From Novakomyces olei (lineage: Eukaryota > Ascomycota > Novakomycetes > Novakomycetales > Novakomycetaceae): 64,000 bases of DNA. The stretch is from contig JADEYG010000002.1 in NCBI GenBank assembly GCA_016906335.1, forward strand, positions 1,420,001-1,484,000, written 5' to 3'. The notes beneath the pieces are model-generated. The model was not told where the DNA came from and did no database searches. It saw only the letters and a program-made list of their open reading frames with translations. Of the stretch, positions 1 through 10,462 are shown one piece after another (position 1 is the first letter of the stretch; each line of letters starts with the position of its first letter). Made by a program: the position numbers and the translations under genes.

Positions 1-1
1 T

Positions 2-715
2 AGCGAAGCACCTTCTTCCTATTCTTCAATTTATTCCGATTTTGCACCTTCTCATGCTGTGAACAACGAGGGCAATTATGGTCCGTCTTCTAACCGTCCA
101 GAACCACAATGGCACCAGCAGCCAGTGGAGATGGATCGCTTAAATGGACAGTACAAGACCTTTGACGGCAATCGCGACAATAATTTTTTGAACGAGGAAG
201 GAGACAGTAAAGAAGCAGACGGGCTTGACACGAATTTCCAAAACCGATCTCGAATTCTGGCGGCGAATCCGCCTATTTATTCTGGTCCTCCGCCTCGTCG
301 ATATGCGAATAACATTGACTCTCAGCAAATTTCTACAGGTACTCGAGCATTATCGGACAGGATATATCCACGGGGCCCTCGGCAGCAGAAAGCAAAAGAT
401 CATTTTGAAGCGAATCAGAAATCGTACGGACGGAGTTCATTGAATTTGCATAAAAAATTTTCCTTCTCTTTGAAGTCGCCTATTCTTGATGGCCAACATA
501 ATGGCCGACACTTTTGGGAACAACGGGCTTCACCAGGTACTGCAGAAGAACGAGTAGGTCTTGTACGCGCTGGAAGTGATATGCCTCAATCCAGTCCTGC
601 TGTTGCTCCTCAAGGGCAAGAATCTCACAACGTTTCAGACTCTGATTCCGGATCTTTGGACGATTCTGGGTCTGTGGACGACAAAATGGGGGAAATTTCT
701 TTTCGTCGTCTCTAG
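2..715 (+). CDS. 3' part of an unrecognised low-complexity protein
   Basis: The frame is open from base 2 to a TAG at 713-715, so the start lies outside the window and at least 237 residues are present. I do not recognise the family. The visible part is hydrophilic, rich in Asn, Gln, Ser, Arg and Pro, with no membrane segment and no clear folded domain. The last 40 residues are acidic and Ser-rich (motif DSDSGSLDDSGSVDD) and then end in the basic tail SFRRL. Such composition is typical of disordered tails of regulatory or kinase-like proteins, but this is inference only. Codon use looks like the neighbouring genes. Confidence 0.55.
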   Translation, partial: SEAPSSYSSIYSDFAPSHAVNNEGNYGPSSNRPEPQWHQQPVEMDRLNGQYKTFDGNRDNNFLNEEGDSKEADGLDTNFQNRSRILAANPPIYSGPPPRRYANNIDSQQISTGTRALSDRIYPRGPRQQKAKDHFEANQKSYGRSSLNLHKKFSFSLKSPILDGQHNGRHFWEQRASPGTAEERVGLVRAGSDMPQSSPAVAPQGQESHNVSDSDSGSLDDSGSVDDKMGEISFRRL

Positions 716-1356
716 TGATATCAATGACTTGTTATTTAGGCATGTATATTTAGATTTTAGGTGTTGGGTTTGGTTTTGGTGCCTTTTTTTGGTTACTTTT
801 GTTTTCTTTTTCAACAGAATGGCCGTGTTTTATACTAAAACTCGTTGCTTTAACCACTTCTTCTTATTGGTTTTGTGTCTCCTGATTTTGACTATTTTTT
901 AAATTTATTATTGCGAGGATACCCGGCATTTACTGTGCACATCAACAGTACTTTGTGTTTAAATTGCTTTTGACGCATATTCTTTCTACATGTAAATGGG
1001 CGAGGGCTAGTATCTGGATATTTAAAATATTTTTTCCTTCTTATTTCTTTTTTTTATTTGCATATCGGCCATAATGAGCCGACAACGGACAGCATAGACG
1101 TCTAGAAATCAAATGTGCAGTATTGTTACCACCTTATGCTCTCATAACTCCATCTGCTATCTCTCAAGTGCCATTGCTCATCTCTCTTTTGGCGACTGTT
1201 GCTTGCCCACATATTTTATAAATTTACCTAATTATTCAGCGTTTTAATTGTCTAGTTTTTCAAATATTTATTATTTATTTGTCAATAAGATATTCTCCGA
1301 TTAAACCGCACCGCGCATTATGTCTGACTGCCCTACAAGCTCTCTATTCGGCCTGG
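716..1356. other. Intergenic, AT-rich, nothing identified
   Basis: About 640 bases between two convergent genes, rich in T runs. It presumably holds both 3' ends. No ORF, RNA gene or repeat that I can support. Confidence 0.5.
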
Positions 1357-2585
1357 TCATAATGCTGTCGAGGTAATAACAACCTTGCGCACATCTGGAC
1401 CTCCTTTACGTACAGTATCAAAGGCTTTGATTGACTCGCGGAGATCAAACGTTTGAGTCACTAAGCTTTTAGTTTCGAGCTGTCCAGACGCAGCAAGCGC
1501 GATAGCCTTGGGATACTGATTTGCGTATCTAAACACGCCAATCAAATCGACCTCTCGTAGACTAGCATCCCCAATGGGCAGAGTTTGCACGGGCGTCCCC
1601 ATTCCGACGAGTACGATTTTTCCTCCAGGCCGAGTAAGCTTGAAGTTAGCATTATACGGAAAATCAAGTAGGATTAAAATCGAAAACCTTGTCCCAACCA
1701 GACAAATAGTGTCAACAAAAATAAATGAACAAATAAATAAATAAACGAATAAAATAGGTTTCAATTTCTTACCTCAATTCCCGCTTGGACACAGCTTTCG
1801 ATGCCGGTGCATTCGAGAACAACATCGGCTTGTTGAACACCACTATTTAACACGTCTGCTGCCAGTGCACGAGCAAACTCGAGGCTATCCTGAGACTTTT
1901 CCTTGAGAGGCAGCAAATAAGTCTCTGCGCTGGCATACGTTTTACCAAAATCAAGACGCGCTCTGTCGATATCCATCATTACAATTTCAGCAGCTCCAGC
2001 AGCTCTTGCAGCAGCAGCACAGAGCAATCCTACTGCCCCAGCACCCAGAACAATAACGCACTGGCCCAGATGTACTTGGGCCCGATCAACAGCCTGCAGG
2101 GCGACGCAAAGAGGCTCCATCAGGGCTCCCTCCTCATACGAGACATGGTCAGGTAGATGGTGAACAAAATCGGCAGGATGGTTAATTGCCTGCTGGAGGG
2201 TCCCGTGACGGTGAGGGAAGACCTTGGCAGATGCAGCAAACTGCATTTGCTTACACAAATTGTAACGGCCGCTTCGACATAGATCGCAGGTGCGGCAGGG
2301 GACTCCTGCTTCAATTGCCACACGATCGCCCGGCCGGAAATTCGTTACTTTAGAGCCAACAGAAAGGATTCGGCCAGCACTTTCATGGCCCAGTGTCATT
2401 GGGTGGCGAAGAGCAAAGGCTCCATTGCGGCCGTGGACATAGTAATGGATATCGGAACCGCAAATTCCTGTCGCACAAACCGCAATCTGCACTTCGTCCG
2501 GTGCTGGTTCCGACAGAGCCGTTGATTCAATTCTCAAATCCAGAGCGCCATGGAGCACTGCTGCTAGTGGCGAAGATCCGGTCAT
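1357..2585 (-). CDS. NAD-dependent sorbitol/xylitol-type dehydrogenase (zinc MDR family)
   Basis: Medium-chain zinc alcohol dehydrogenase of the polyol dehydrogenase group, which oxidises sorbitol or xylitol to the ketose in the cytosol. Two exons, 2585-1773 and 1638-1357, give 364 aa. The 134-nt intron has GTAAGA and a GCTAAC branch site 6 nt before TTCAAG. Visible in sequence: catalytic zinc site GICGSD near residue 40, GHES near 67 and the Glu of MEPL; structural-zinc cysteines in CRTCDLCRSGRYNLC near 97-111; Rossmann motif GAGAVG followed by an Asp (MMDID) at the end of the second strand, which favours NAD over NADP. The second exon restores the family pattern LTRPGGKIVLVGMG. The exact substrate (sorbitol, xylitol or L-arabinitol) cannot be told. 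Spacing to the next gene upstream is long, so regulation by its own promoter is likely. Confidence 0.88.
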
Positions 2586-4286
2586 TTTGATAGAATAAAT
2601 ATTGCGCAGAAAAGTGGCGAGGCCGGTTGAGTGGAGCCGCCTGCATATGCTCGTTGGGTTTTTATATACTGAATTGTGGGGTTGGTGGGATGGTGGGATA
2701 CTTGCACCATGTGCCTCGTATTTAATTTATTAATTTTTTGTATATTTAGTCGATTTGTATGTCTGATATTATATTTAGTCGATTTATATATAGTTGCTCT
2801 CGACCGCAAAGAATGGGTCACGTGCATACAAGTAATCAGCGAGGCTAATATCCCAATCGCCTTGTTTCTAGACCGTATATTATATTGTCCAGCGCTTGCT
2901 ATCCTCAAGATTGGGATAATAAGACGTAAATACATAAAGTCTGATAGTCGTTTACGTATACGAGTGCCGTTCAGGAATGAAGATGAGTCGCGTTTCATAG
3001 TCATATCCTGATCGCGCCAGCACTACATATAATAAAGTTTGCCTCGCAGATCTTGTTTGTATTATCCATTTTATTCGTCAATTATCATTAGCTCCAGAAT
3101 CTAGCTTACCTGCTGTATGAACGATCCATGAGTGATAATAAAGCGTTTCCAGCTTATTTTGTCCCAGAGTTGTACTCCCACCATTCTCAAGTATCACAGG
3201 GAGCCTTGGTATTTAGCACATGGACTTTTTGTCCGAAAAATCGAGTACGCAGCTTATTTTTTTCTCCTATATTTATCCCTGCGAATACGCTGGAGGCACA
3301 TTACTCCAAAATCTCTATCCAAACGAAGCCGACCGCGTTTAATCGGTTAGCAGTTGATACACGCACATCGGCGATGTAATAGCTCGATGGCCGTGCCGGC
3401 AAGATAGATAACTAGTACTGCTTGCTGCCTGGCTTCTTTTTCCCGGCGTGGACGCACGTGGATATTTTTAAACACGTCGAGGAATTGGATCGCGTCTTAC
3501 CAGAACACGCAAAAGGCACTATTAGTATAAAAAGGCACTATTAGTATAAAAAGGCACTATTGGCTAAAAAAAGGTACTATTGGCGATAAAATGGTACTAT
3601 TAGCTATAAAAAGGCACTATTGGCTATAAAAAGGCACTTTTAATTATAAAACTTCACATGTAGATCCGCGAATCAATCGCTTTACAATTTACCAATTGCA
3701 ATGGTACTGCGTGCACCGAAAAAAGGCTCGTTTACGCATGTTTGGAGCGTAAGCGCCTTGGGACTGATTATGTTTTAGCCGGAATAAAAAAAAAATTCCT
3801 ATAAACACCGGTAAATTCACGTTTGTTTATTATTATACCCTGAACGGGCACACCAACGCTCCCAAGGATCGCGTCTATACAAATTCTATAAATAATCCAC
3901 GAGACTGTCTGTCGGCACGATTTTCGTATTACTTTATTCTAAAAATACTCGCGAGTCTATGTAGACGAGGAAATAAAAGTTATTCTATAAATAAATAATA
4001 CTTTCCAGCAAAAACAAACGCGAACCCGGTCATTGTCGCTCGTTCCAAAGGTACGTGTTTTTCCAGCAACTCGGGTCTGTTTCGGCGGCAGGGCGTACGG
4101 ATACGACCGTTACGTGTCCGGCACCTACATTGCTCTCCTCCAAGTCTCTACGCATTTTATTAATTTTTTTTTTTCTTTTCTAACGCGAACCAGTCACTCG
4201 TTTATAACTTTTTCGCCCTCTGTTTTTCCGCCTTTCCCACCGAACACTTTTCCAGGTAGTTGAGAAACGTGTCCGCCATCCGCAAA
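2586..4286. other. Long intergenic region between divergent genes
   Basis: 1.7 kb separates the dehydrogenase (-) from the wall-protein gene (+) and must hold both promoters. It contains a CACGTG at 2819-2824 and the degenerate tandem repeat at 3511-3650, listed separately. Two open frames (2676-3011 + and 2582-3004 -) overlap each other on opposite strands and resemble no family, so I do not call them. A possible 5' leader intron (GTACGT at about 4051 to an AG near 4190) is not provable. Confidence 0.5.
3511..3650. repeat. Degenerate 19-21 bp tandem repeat, about 7 copies
   Basis: Seven successive units share AAAAGGCACTATTgGC-TATA with point differences (GGCACT/GGTACT, TTAG/TTGG). The divergence between copies suggests it is older than the perfect microsatellites elsewhere in this window. 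It lies about 640 bp upstream of the wall-protein start. Confidence 0.85.
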
Positions 4287-5141
4287 ATGGTTTCCCTCCG
4301 CGCTCTTTTCACGGGCGCCCTGCTCGCTCTTGGAGCAGCTGCGCAGTACAATACTATAAGCTCTCCCGGACAAAACGCAGTTCTGCAGACAGGCGGCGGT
4401 GTGACCACGATTGCGTGGAGCAATTTGACCGGTAGCTCTGTCAGCATAAACCTTTTGTCTGGAAGCACCGGCAGCTTGTCTGTTGTGGACAATATTGCCA
4501 CGGATGTGACCAACTCTGGATCTTTTCTTTGGACAGTTCCTACTTCCCTCCCGTCGGGAGACTCGTACGTTATCCAGATTAGTTGGTCCGGCGGCGTCTC
4601 TTACTCTCCTTACTTTACACTGCAACTCTGCTCTACCTGCTCCTCTGCCAGCTATACTCAAACGCCTACTGGCACTGCCGTCTCCTTGACAGAGACCAGC
4701 GGGTACCGCACCCCGACCCAGCAGGCTTTCACTTCTCAGCCAAGCAGCAGCAGTAGCAGCAGCAGCAGAAGCAATTCTGCGTCTGAATCTACAGGTACCG
4801 CAGGCTCTACTGGATCATCTTCTACCACTGGAAGCACTGGGTCAGCTGCCACTGGCTCTTCTACGACTACTGGATCTACTGAATCCACAAGGGCTTCCAG
4901 GTCTACTACTGGCTCTCACTCGGGAACAAGCACTGCTTCCGGTACTGGATCAGACCGTTCCAGCTCTGCTTCTAGCACTGGCTCAGGATCCAGCTCCTCA
5001 GGATCTGGTTCTGCCAGTTCAAGCACTGCGACAGGATCTGCAGCTTCTGCTTCGCCTTCGTCTGCAGCCTCTGCTCTGCACCAGAGCGGTGCATTGGTCG
5101 CCATCGTGGGTGTAGTTGCAGCCGCTTTTGTCCGCCTCTAG
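4287..5141 (+). CDS. GPI-anchored Ser/Thr-rich cell wall protein (Kre9/Knh1-like N-domain)
   Basis: 284 aa, starting at the first ATG in frame (AAAATGG context). Residues 1-19 form a signal peptide (MVSLRALFTGALLALGAAA). Residues about 20-112 match the Ser-Thr-rich GPI-anchored membrane family with a Kre9/Knh1-like domain: SSPGQNAVLQTGG near the start, FLWTVP, and SGDSYVIQI near the end. Residues about 125-265 are almost only Ser, Thr, Gly and Ala, a stalk expected to be O-mannosylated. The C-terminus (SGALVAIVGVVAAAFVRL) is a hydrophobic GPI-attachment signal. Predicted location is plasma membrane or cell wall. The stalk contains short poly-Ser codon runs near 4745-4770. The specific role in wall assembly is not determined. 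Confidence 0.82.
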   Translation: MVSLRALFTGALLALGAAAQYNTISSPGQNAVLQTGGGVTTIAWSNLTGSSVSINLLSGSTGSLSVVDNIATDVTNSGSFLWTVPTSLPSGDSYVIQISWSGGVSYSPYFTLQLCSTCSSASYTQTPTGTAVSLTETSGYRTPTQQAFTSQPSSSSSSSSRSNSASESTGTAGSTGSSSTTGSTGSAATGSSTTTGSTESTRASRSTTGSHSGTSTASGTGSDRSSSASSTGSGSSSSGSGSASSSTATGSAASASPSSAASALHQSGALVAIVGVVAAAFVRL

Positions 5142-5723
5142 GCTTTTGTCGTTGCAGTTTATGGTTGAATTTTCATCTAGTCTGCTGTTGCAGAAGTCGT
5201 AATAGTATATGCTCAGATTTTCGGTTTTCCCCTAGGCTGTAAAGGAGTAGAATGTACATATTCAGGGCTGGAGCACCGCATGGAATGAATAGCTTGCTCA
5301 GGTAGCGGGCATTGGCGAGATTGCTCTAATTAAAAGTAGAGACTAGAATTCAATAATTTTTTGGTCGTCGCTTTATCGCGATATATTCTTGCCGTCGCTA
5401 TGGCTCGAATGGCCATTTGCTCATCAAAGTTTAACTTTATACACACGATGCAGTACCAAAGCGTTACAGCACTATACAAGTTACATCCTGCAATCCTTGG
5501 CCAAGGCACAAGACCACATATTATACGCACAATTACACATATACACACAATATACACATTTACATAATATACATTTGTTTTACACTTCAGACTCATTATT
5601 AATAAGGCATTACGAGATAAAAACATTTTCTTTATCAATTATTATATAACCACATTTAACGTGTACGCAGAGTCTGCAATAGTATAATACTCTATCGCAC
5701 ATTAACTAAAGGCATCGCGCACG
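5142..5723. other. Intergenic, nothing identified
   Basis: About 580 bases between two genes on the same strand. AT-rich with CA/TA-rich stretches around 5530-5600. No supported feature. Confidence 0.45.
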
Positions 5724-6383
5724 ATGACGACGCTTGTAATTGCCCTATTTCTCGTGAAATGATCTAATTCATTTTTAACAGCTCGCGCGCGGTGAAGACG
5801 CGTCGATGCCGGTCACATGGGAGGACCAGGAACGGATGAACACGTTTTCCAAACTTTTTAGTCGGCATACTCAGCGGCAGGATGTACTACGGCAGAAAAA
5901 GGTACAGTCGCGCCTGGGTGCTGTGCTAACAATCTAGCTTGACCTTGAAGGCGTTGAAGATGCGATTACTGAATTGGAACTTGCGGACGAAGATGAGCCT
6001 GTAATGTAAGCCGATTGTTTGCTGACGCTGTTGTAGTTTTTCTCTTGCCCTCACAATTGTTGAGCTGTTTTTTTTTTGTGTTTGGACCCGTTATTTTCCC
6101 CCTTATTATTCTCCTCCAGCCTTTGGTTTGAACCTGTCTTTATTCTAATGAGCTAAGGTATGCGGTGGGTGAAGCCTTTGTCGAGCTTTCGCTGGAGGAA
6201 ACGCAGCAGAGACTGGAAAGGGGCCGAGAGGAAGCGGCCGATGCTGTCCAAAAAGTACAAGAGGAATTGGACCAAATGGAGCGGGAGATGAAAACGCTCA
6301 AGGTAATGTAGCAGCTCTTTTTATTACTCACATTCCAGGGTATTTTATATGGCAAATTCGGAGACCAGATTAATCTTGATTAA
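5724..6383 (+). CDS. GIM3: Prefoldin subunit 4 (five exons)
   Basis: Beta-type prefoldin subunit, part of the hexameric cytosolic co-chaperone that passes actin and tubulin to the CCT chaperonin. Exons 5724-5735, 5782-5901, 5938-6005, 6158-6302 and 6339-6383 join to 129 aa (human subunit 134 aa). Family signatures: VTWEDQERMNTFSKL in the first helix, LADEDEPVMYAVGEAF at the turn with the beta hairpin, LEETQQRLE in the second helix, and the typical end LYGKFGDQINLD. Introns are 46, 36, 152 and 36 nt, most with CTAAC/CTAAT branch sites. The first exon codes only MTTL. An internal Met at residue 13 could serve as an alternative start. Because exons are tiny, plain ORF searches miss this gene. 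Confidence 0.9.
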
Positions 6384-6846
6384 GGCATTTATGATAGAGT
6401 ATAATTCTTTGATCGATAGATTCTGATAGCATCATATCTTGAGCAAAAGTATTGCGGCACGCGACCTAGACGCCATCTGTTCTCGTTAATGTATCGAAAA
6501 TGTATCGAAAACGTGTCTAGATTCTGCTTTGACTGTTGAGTGCAAATATTTAGTATCAAACGAGATTTAGTATTGAACGAGACGAGTATCTAGTGGATTT
6601 CTTACATGAATGTGCAAAATAGTAAGGGATAAACACACAAAGTACCAGGGTTAGGGTTAAAGTATAATTTGGTCGCCTACACAAATATCACCTCTGTAGT
6701 ACAAGTCATACTAGAGCATCCCATAGTTAGGGTTTTCCCCGGAGGCTTTAGTGCCACGGAAAAAAAGCCATTGATTGATCTAGTGTACACATTTCAAAGG
6801 CCATATTAGCCTCTCCTCAACCAATTCCCCAATCGCAGAGCCAACA
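6384..6846. promoter_or_regulatory. ATP5 upstream region with telomere-like boxes
   Basis: Contains AGGGTTAGGGTTAA at 6647-6660 and TTAGGGTT at 6727-6734, about 200 and 113 bp upstream of the OSCP start. In several yeasts TTAGGG-type boxes bind Tbf1/Teb1-like Myb factors, so a regulatory role is an inference. Nothing else is supported. Confidence 0.4.
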
Positions 6847-7518
6847 ATGTTCGGCCTCCGTGCTTACGCTTCTGCTTCCTCTGCGGCATTGCGCTCTTCC
6901 GCCACCCGCGGCTCGGGCCGTGCCTTTTCTGCCTTTGCTCCGGCCCGGCAGGCTTCGGTACGGCCTCCGTTGAACTTGGGCGGTCTCGACGGCACTTACG
7001 CTTCGGCCCTTTGGACCGCAGCGGCCAAGGAGAAGTCTCTTGATAAAGTTGAGGCTGCCGTGAATGCTTTGGGAAAACTGGTGGCTCAAGATACGCGGCT
7101 GCAAAGCATTCTATCGAACCCAAGTCTCTCTCATCAGGACAAAGCTTTGGTCGCTGATACACTGGCGGGAAAAGACAAGACGGTACGTAACTTTCTCGAG
7201 ATTGTAGCGGAAAACAATCGTTTGGCTTTGGTTCCGGAGATCGTCAAGGCTTTTGAGCAATTGGTGAGTGCTTCTCGCGGAGAGCTGGAGGTCACTATTA
7301 CCAGCGCTCAGCCATTGGACAACAAGACCGTCACGCGTATTCAAAATGCTGTGCAAAAGTCAAAGTACGGGTCCTCAGCGTCCAAGCTCAAGGTTGCCAA
7401 TCGTGTAGATGAGAATATTATAGGAGGCGTTGTCGTGGAGATTGGTGACCGTACCATCGATTTGTCTGTCTCTAGCCGTCTCGCCAAGATCAACCGTACG
7501 TTGACGGATTCTTTGTAA
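6847..7518 (+). CDS. ATP5: Mitochondrial ATP synthase OSCP subunit (subunit 5)
   Basis: Oligomycin-sensitivity conferring protein, homologous to bacterial delta, which links the F1 head to the peripheral stalk of complex V. It is an uninterrupted 223-aa ORF with start context ACAATGTTC. Residues 1-35 are basic, Ala/Ser-rich and lack acids, a matrix-targeting presequence. From about 36 the protein shows the N-terminal helical bundle (YASALWTAAAKEKSLDKVE, then LVAQDTRLQSILSNPSL) and the C-terminal part with the family pattern RGELEVTITSAQPLD...KVANRVDENIIGGVVVEIGDRTIDLSVSSRL. Length and order match fungal Atp5. Two TTAGGG-like boxes lie in its promoter. Confidence 0.95.
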   Translation: MFGLRAYASASSAALRSSATRGSGRAFSAFAPARQASVRPPLNLGGLDGTYASALWTAAAKEKSLDKVEAAVNALGKLVAQDTRLQSILSNPSLSHQDKALVADTLAGKDKTVRNFLEIVAENNRLALVPEIVKAFEQLVSASRGELEVTITSAQPLDNKTVTRIQNAVQKSKYGSSASKLKVANRVDENIIGGVVVEIGDRTIDLSVSSRLAKINRTLTDSL

Positions 7519-8028
<510 letters not shown>

Positions 8029-10046
8029 ATGTCCAAACGTGCAGCTGAGCCGGCCAATGGCGCGGCTAAAGAAGCGCGCGCGGGCAATATCACAGCCACA
8101 GATGGTTCTTTAGGGTCAAGCGACCCGAGCAATACGAATGACGATGAAATGGGAGATTTTGAAGATGCTTGGGCCGAGGACGACGATGAAGATGGCGATT
8201 ATGCTGAAGAAGAGATTGTAGACGTGGCGGCAGCCAGAGACTCTGATTCTGACGAGTCTGCCGTGCAAGTCGAGGATAATGCTGATGATGAAATGGGTAA
8301 GTTTGGAATTTTTCGTGCGAGTCAATTGCAATATAAATTTTATGTTATCTTCTCTATTTTATCGAATCAGGTATATTCAGCGTTTGCCATTTACTAAGCA
8401 CTGCAAACAATGACTGATCAATCTTGTCGTCCTGTCTTTTTTTATATGGCCATTTCCTTTTTCAAACGTTCCGCCCACAACATTTATACGTCTTGCCACA
8501 ATCAGTTTGAATACTGGGTGATACTTGTTCTTTACTCAAGTCTCAAAAAGCACTTGCTCACTCCTTCAACAAACACTTGAATTATTCCAAATGCAAATCA
8601 TCGGCCCTTGATTGCGCTTTATTTTTTTTGGTTGCCTGTTTCTTTCCCATCTTTCATATTTAGTTTTATTATTCGTTATTCCATTTTGATATTACGAAAT
8701 AATTTTAAAATTATATTTTGTCTCTCCAGTACTAACAGGCAGCGGAGCCCACAGAGGCGTACATCCCTGGTGTGTCCAAACTGGGGGAAGACCAAGTTCT
8801 CGTGGCCGACGAGTCTGCATATATAATGCTGCACACACTAAACGTGCAATGGCCCTCGCTCTCCTTCGATATAGTCGCCGACGATTTGGGATGGGAACGC
8901 CGGTCTTTCCCCATGTCGTGTATAATAGTCACAGGGTCACAGGCAAACGAGTCTGCCCACAATGAAATCACAATAGTAAAACTGTCGCGGCTGTCTAAGA
9001 CTCAGCAGCGAAGCGCGGATGAATCCTCTGATTCTGATGATGACAATGACAACGACGACGAAGGACTCGACCCAATCGTAGAATCACGCTCAATCCGTTT
9101 ACGAGCGGCCGTTAATCGTCTGAGGTACTCTTCCGCACTAAAATACGTGGCTGCCTGGCTGGAAGATGGTACTGTTGTCGTTTTTGACATCGCCCAGCAT
9201 GTTAAATCATTGGAAGAGCCGGGCAATTTGATCCCGCAGCAGGCAAACGTGCCTGTTTTCACGGTGAAGAGGCACAAGCAAGAAGGCTTTGCTCTAGCCT
9301 GGACAAGTAACAATAATAACAATAATAGCAATAATAGCAATAACAATAATATGGGCAGTGTACTGCTGACGGGTGACAACGAGGGTAAAATATACGCGAC
9401 CCGCTACGGGGCTGAAGGCAATCGATGGACGACAGACGCGGTCGCCTTTACGGGCCATAAGGGCTCAGTGGAGGATATTGTATGTTCGCCTACAGAGCGC
9501 AATGTGTTTGCCTCGTGTGGATCTGATGGGACTATACGCATATGGAATTTGGCGAGTAAAGACCGGAGTCGGCCCGCGATCACAGTCGATGCTGCCTCGG
9601 TGGATATTAATGTGCTTTCATGGAACCACAAAGTGCCATATCTGATTGCCTCTGGAGCCGACGATGGCCGCTGGGCTGTATGGGATCTGCGGCAGTTTAA
9701 GAGCGCTGCTGCTAACGGCGGTGCGAGCAAACCGGACCCTGTGGCCGCCTTTGACTGGCACAAGGATGCTATCACGAGCATCGAATGGCACCCGTCAGAG
9801 GATTCCGTCTTAGCCGTCTGTGGCTCTGATGACCAAGTAACGCTGTGGGATTTGTCTGTGGAGTTGGACGCTGAAGAGCTGGCGGAAAAGGCTCATGCTG
9901 GCCTGGCGGATGTTCCCTCCCAGCTCATGTTTGTTCATATGGGACAGAGAGATGTGAAGGAGGTTCACTGGCACCCTCAGCTGCCCAGCGTTGCTATTAC
10001 CACGGCAATTACGGGGTTTAATATTTTCAAGAGCATTTCCGTATAA
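8029..10046 (+). CDS. RRB1: Ribosome assembly protein Rrb1 / GRWD1, WD-repeat chaperone
   Basis: Nucleolar WD40 protein that escorts ribosomal protein uL3 into early 60S precursors. Exons 8029-8296 and 8743-10046 give 523 aa. The 446-nt intron uses GTAAGT and a TACTAAC branch site just before ACAGGCAG; the frame requires the second AG (8742). Residues 20-90 are strongly acidic, as in the family. The junction restores AEPTEAYIPG. Then come LSFDIV, the WD repeats (CGSDGTIRIWN, ASGADDGRWAVWDLRQF, CGSDDQVTLWDLSVE) and the diagnostic end QLMFVHMGQ...KEVHWHPQ...ITGFNIFKSISV. An Asn-rich insert coded by AAT/AAC repeats (about 9310-9350) interrupts the propeller between blades, probably as a surface loop. 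Two internal sequence features, the acidic tail and the poly-Asn loop, are low complexity. Confidence 0.93.
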
Positions 10047-10462
10047 GCATTGCCCTACTAGTGTGGAGCGCACTAGTCGCGTATCAATGAAAAGACAGTC
10101 GTTTGTGTGTACAGGCCCGCAGGGTTTGATACTTTGTAATTAATGTGTGGAGAACGGGTCATTTGCTGTTGAATAAATAATAATTGATAATAAACAGTTG
10201 ATAGTTAATTGATCAATTATTTATTCATTTATTTATCAATGACAAATAAATAATGTGTGGATCAATGACGGACGGGCCCGTGCGTCATAGCTCGACTATA
10301 TTCAGAATCGAATACGAATAACGTCCGCGCATAGTATACGAGCATCATCGTGCCAATTCGGACCAAATATACGATATATACAAACGCCAAACAATATGTA
10401 TGGCGGGCACAATCAAAAGTAAATACATAGTATCTGAAATATATACAGACGAACAATTCCCA
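10047..10462. other. Intergenic gap between convergent genes
   Basis: AT-rich spacer between RRB1 and SPC7 3' ends, with several ATTTATT elements near 10210-10250. No other feature. Confidence 0.45.

Noticed and set aside
2582-3011. Overlapping ORFs of 140 and 111 codons on opposite strands
   Set aside because: Neither resembles a protein family or has typical composition; the region is a divergent promoter between two real genes.
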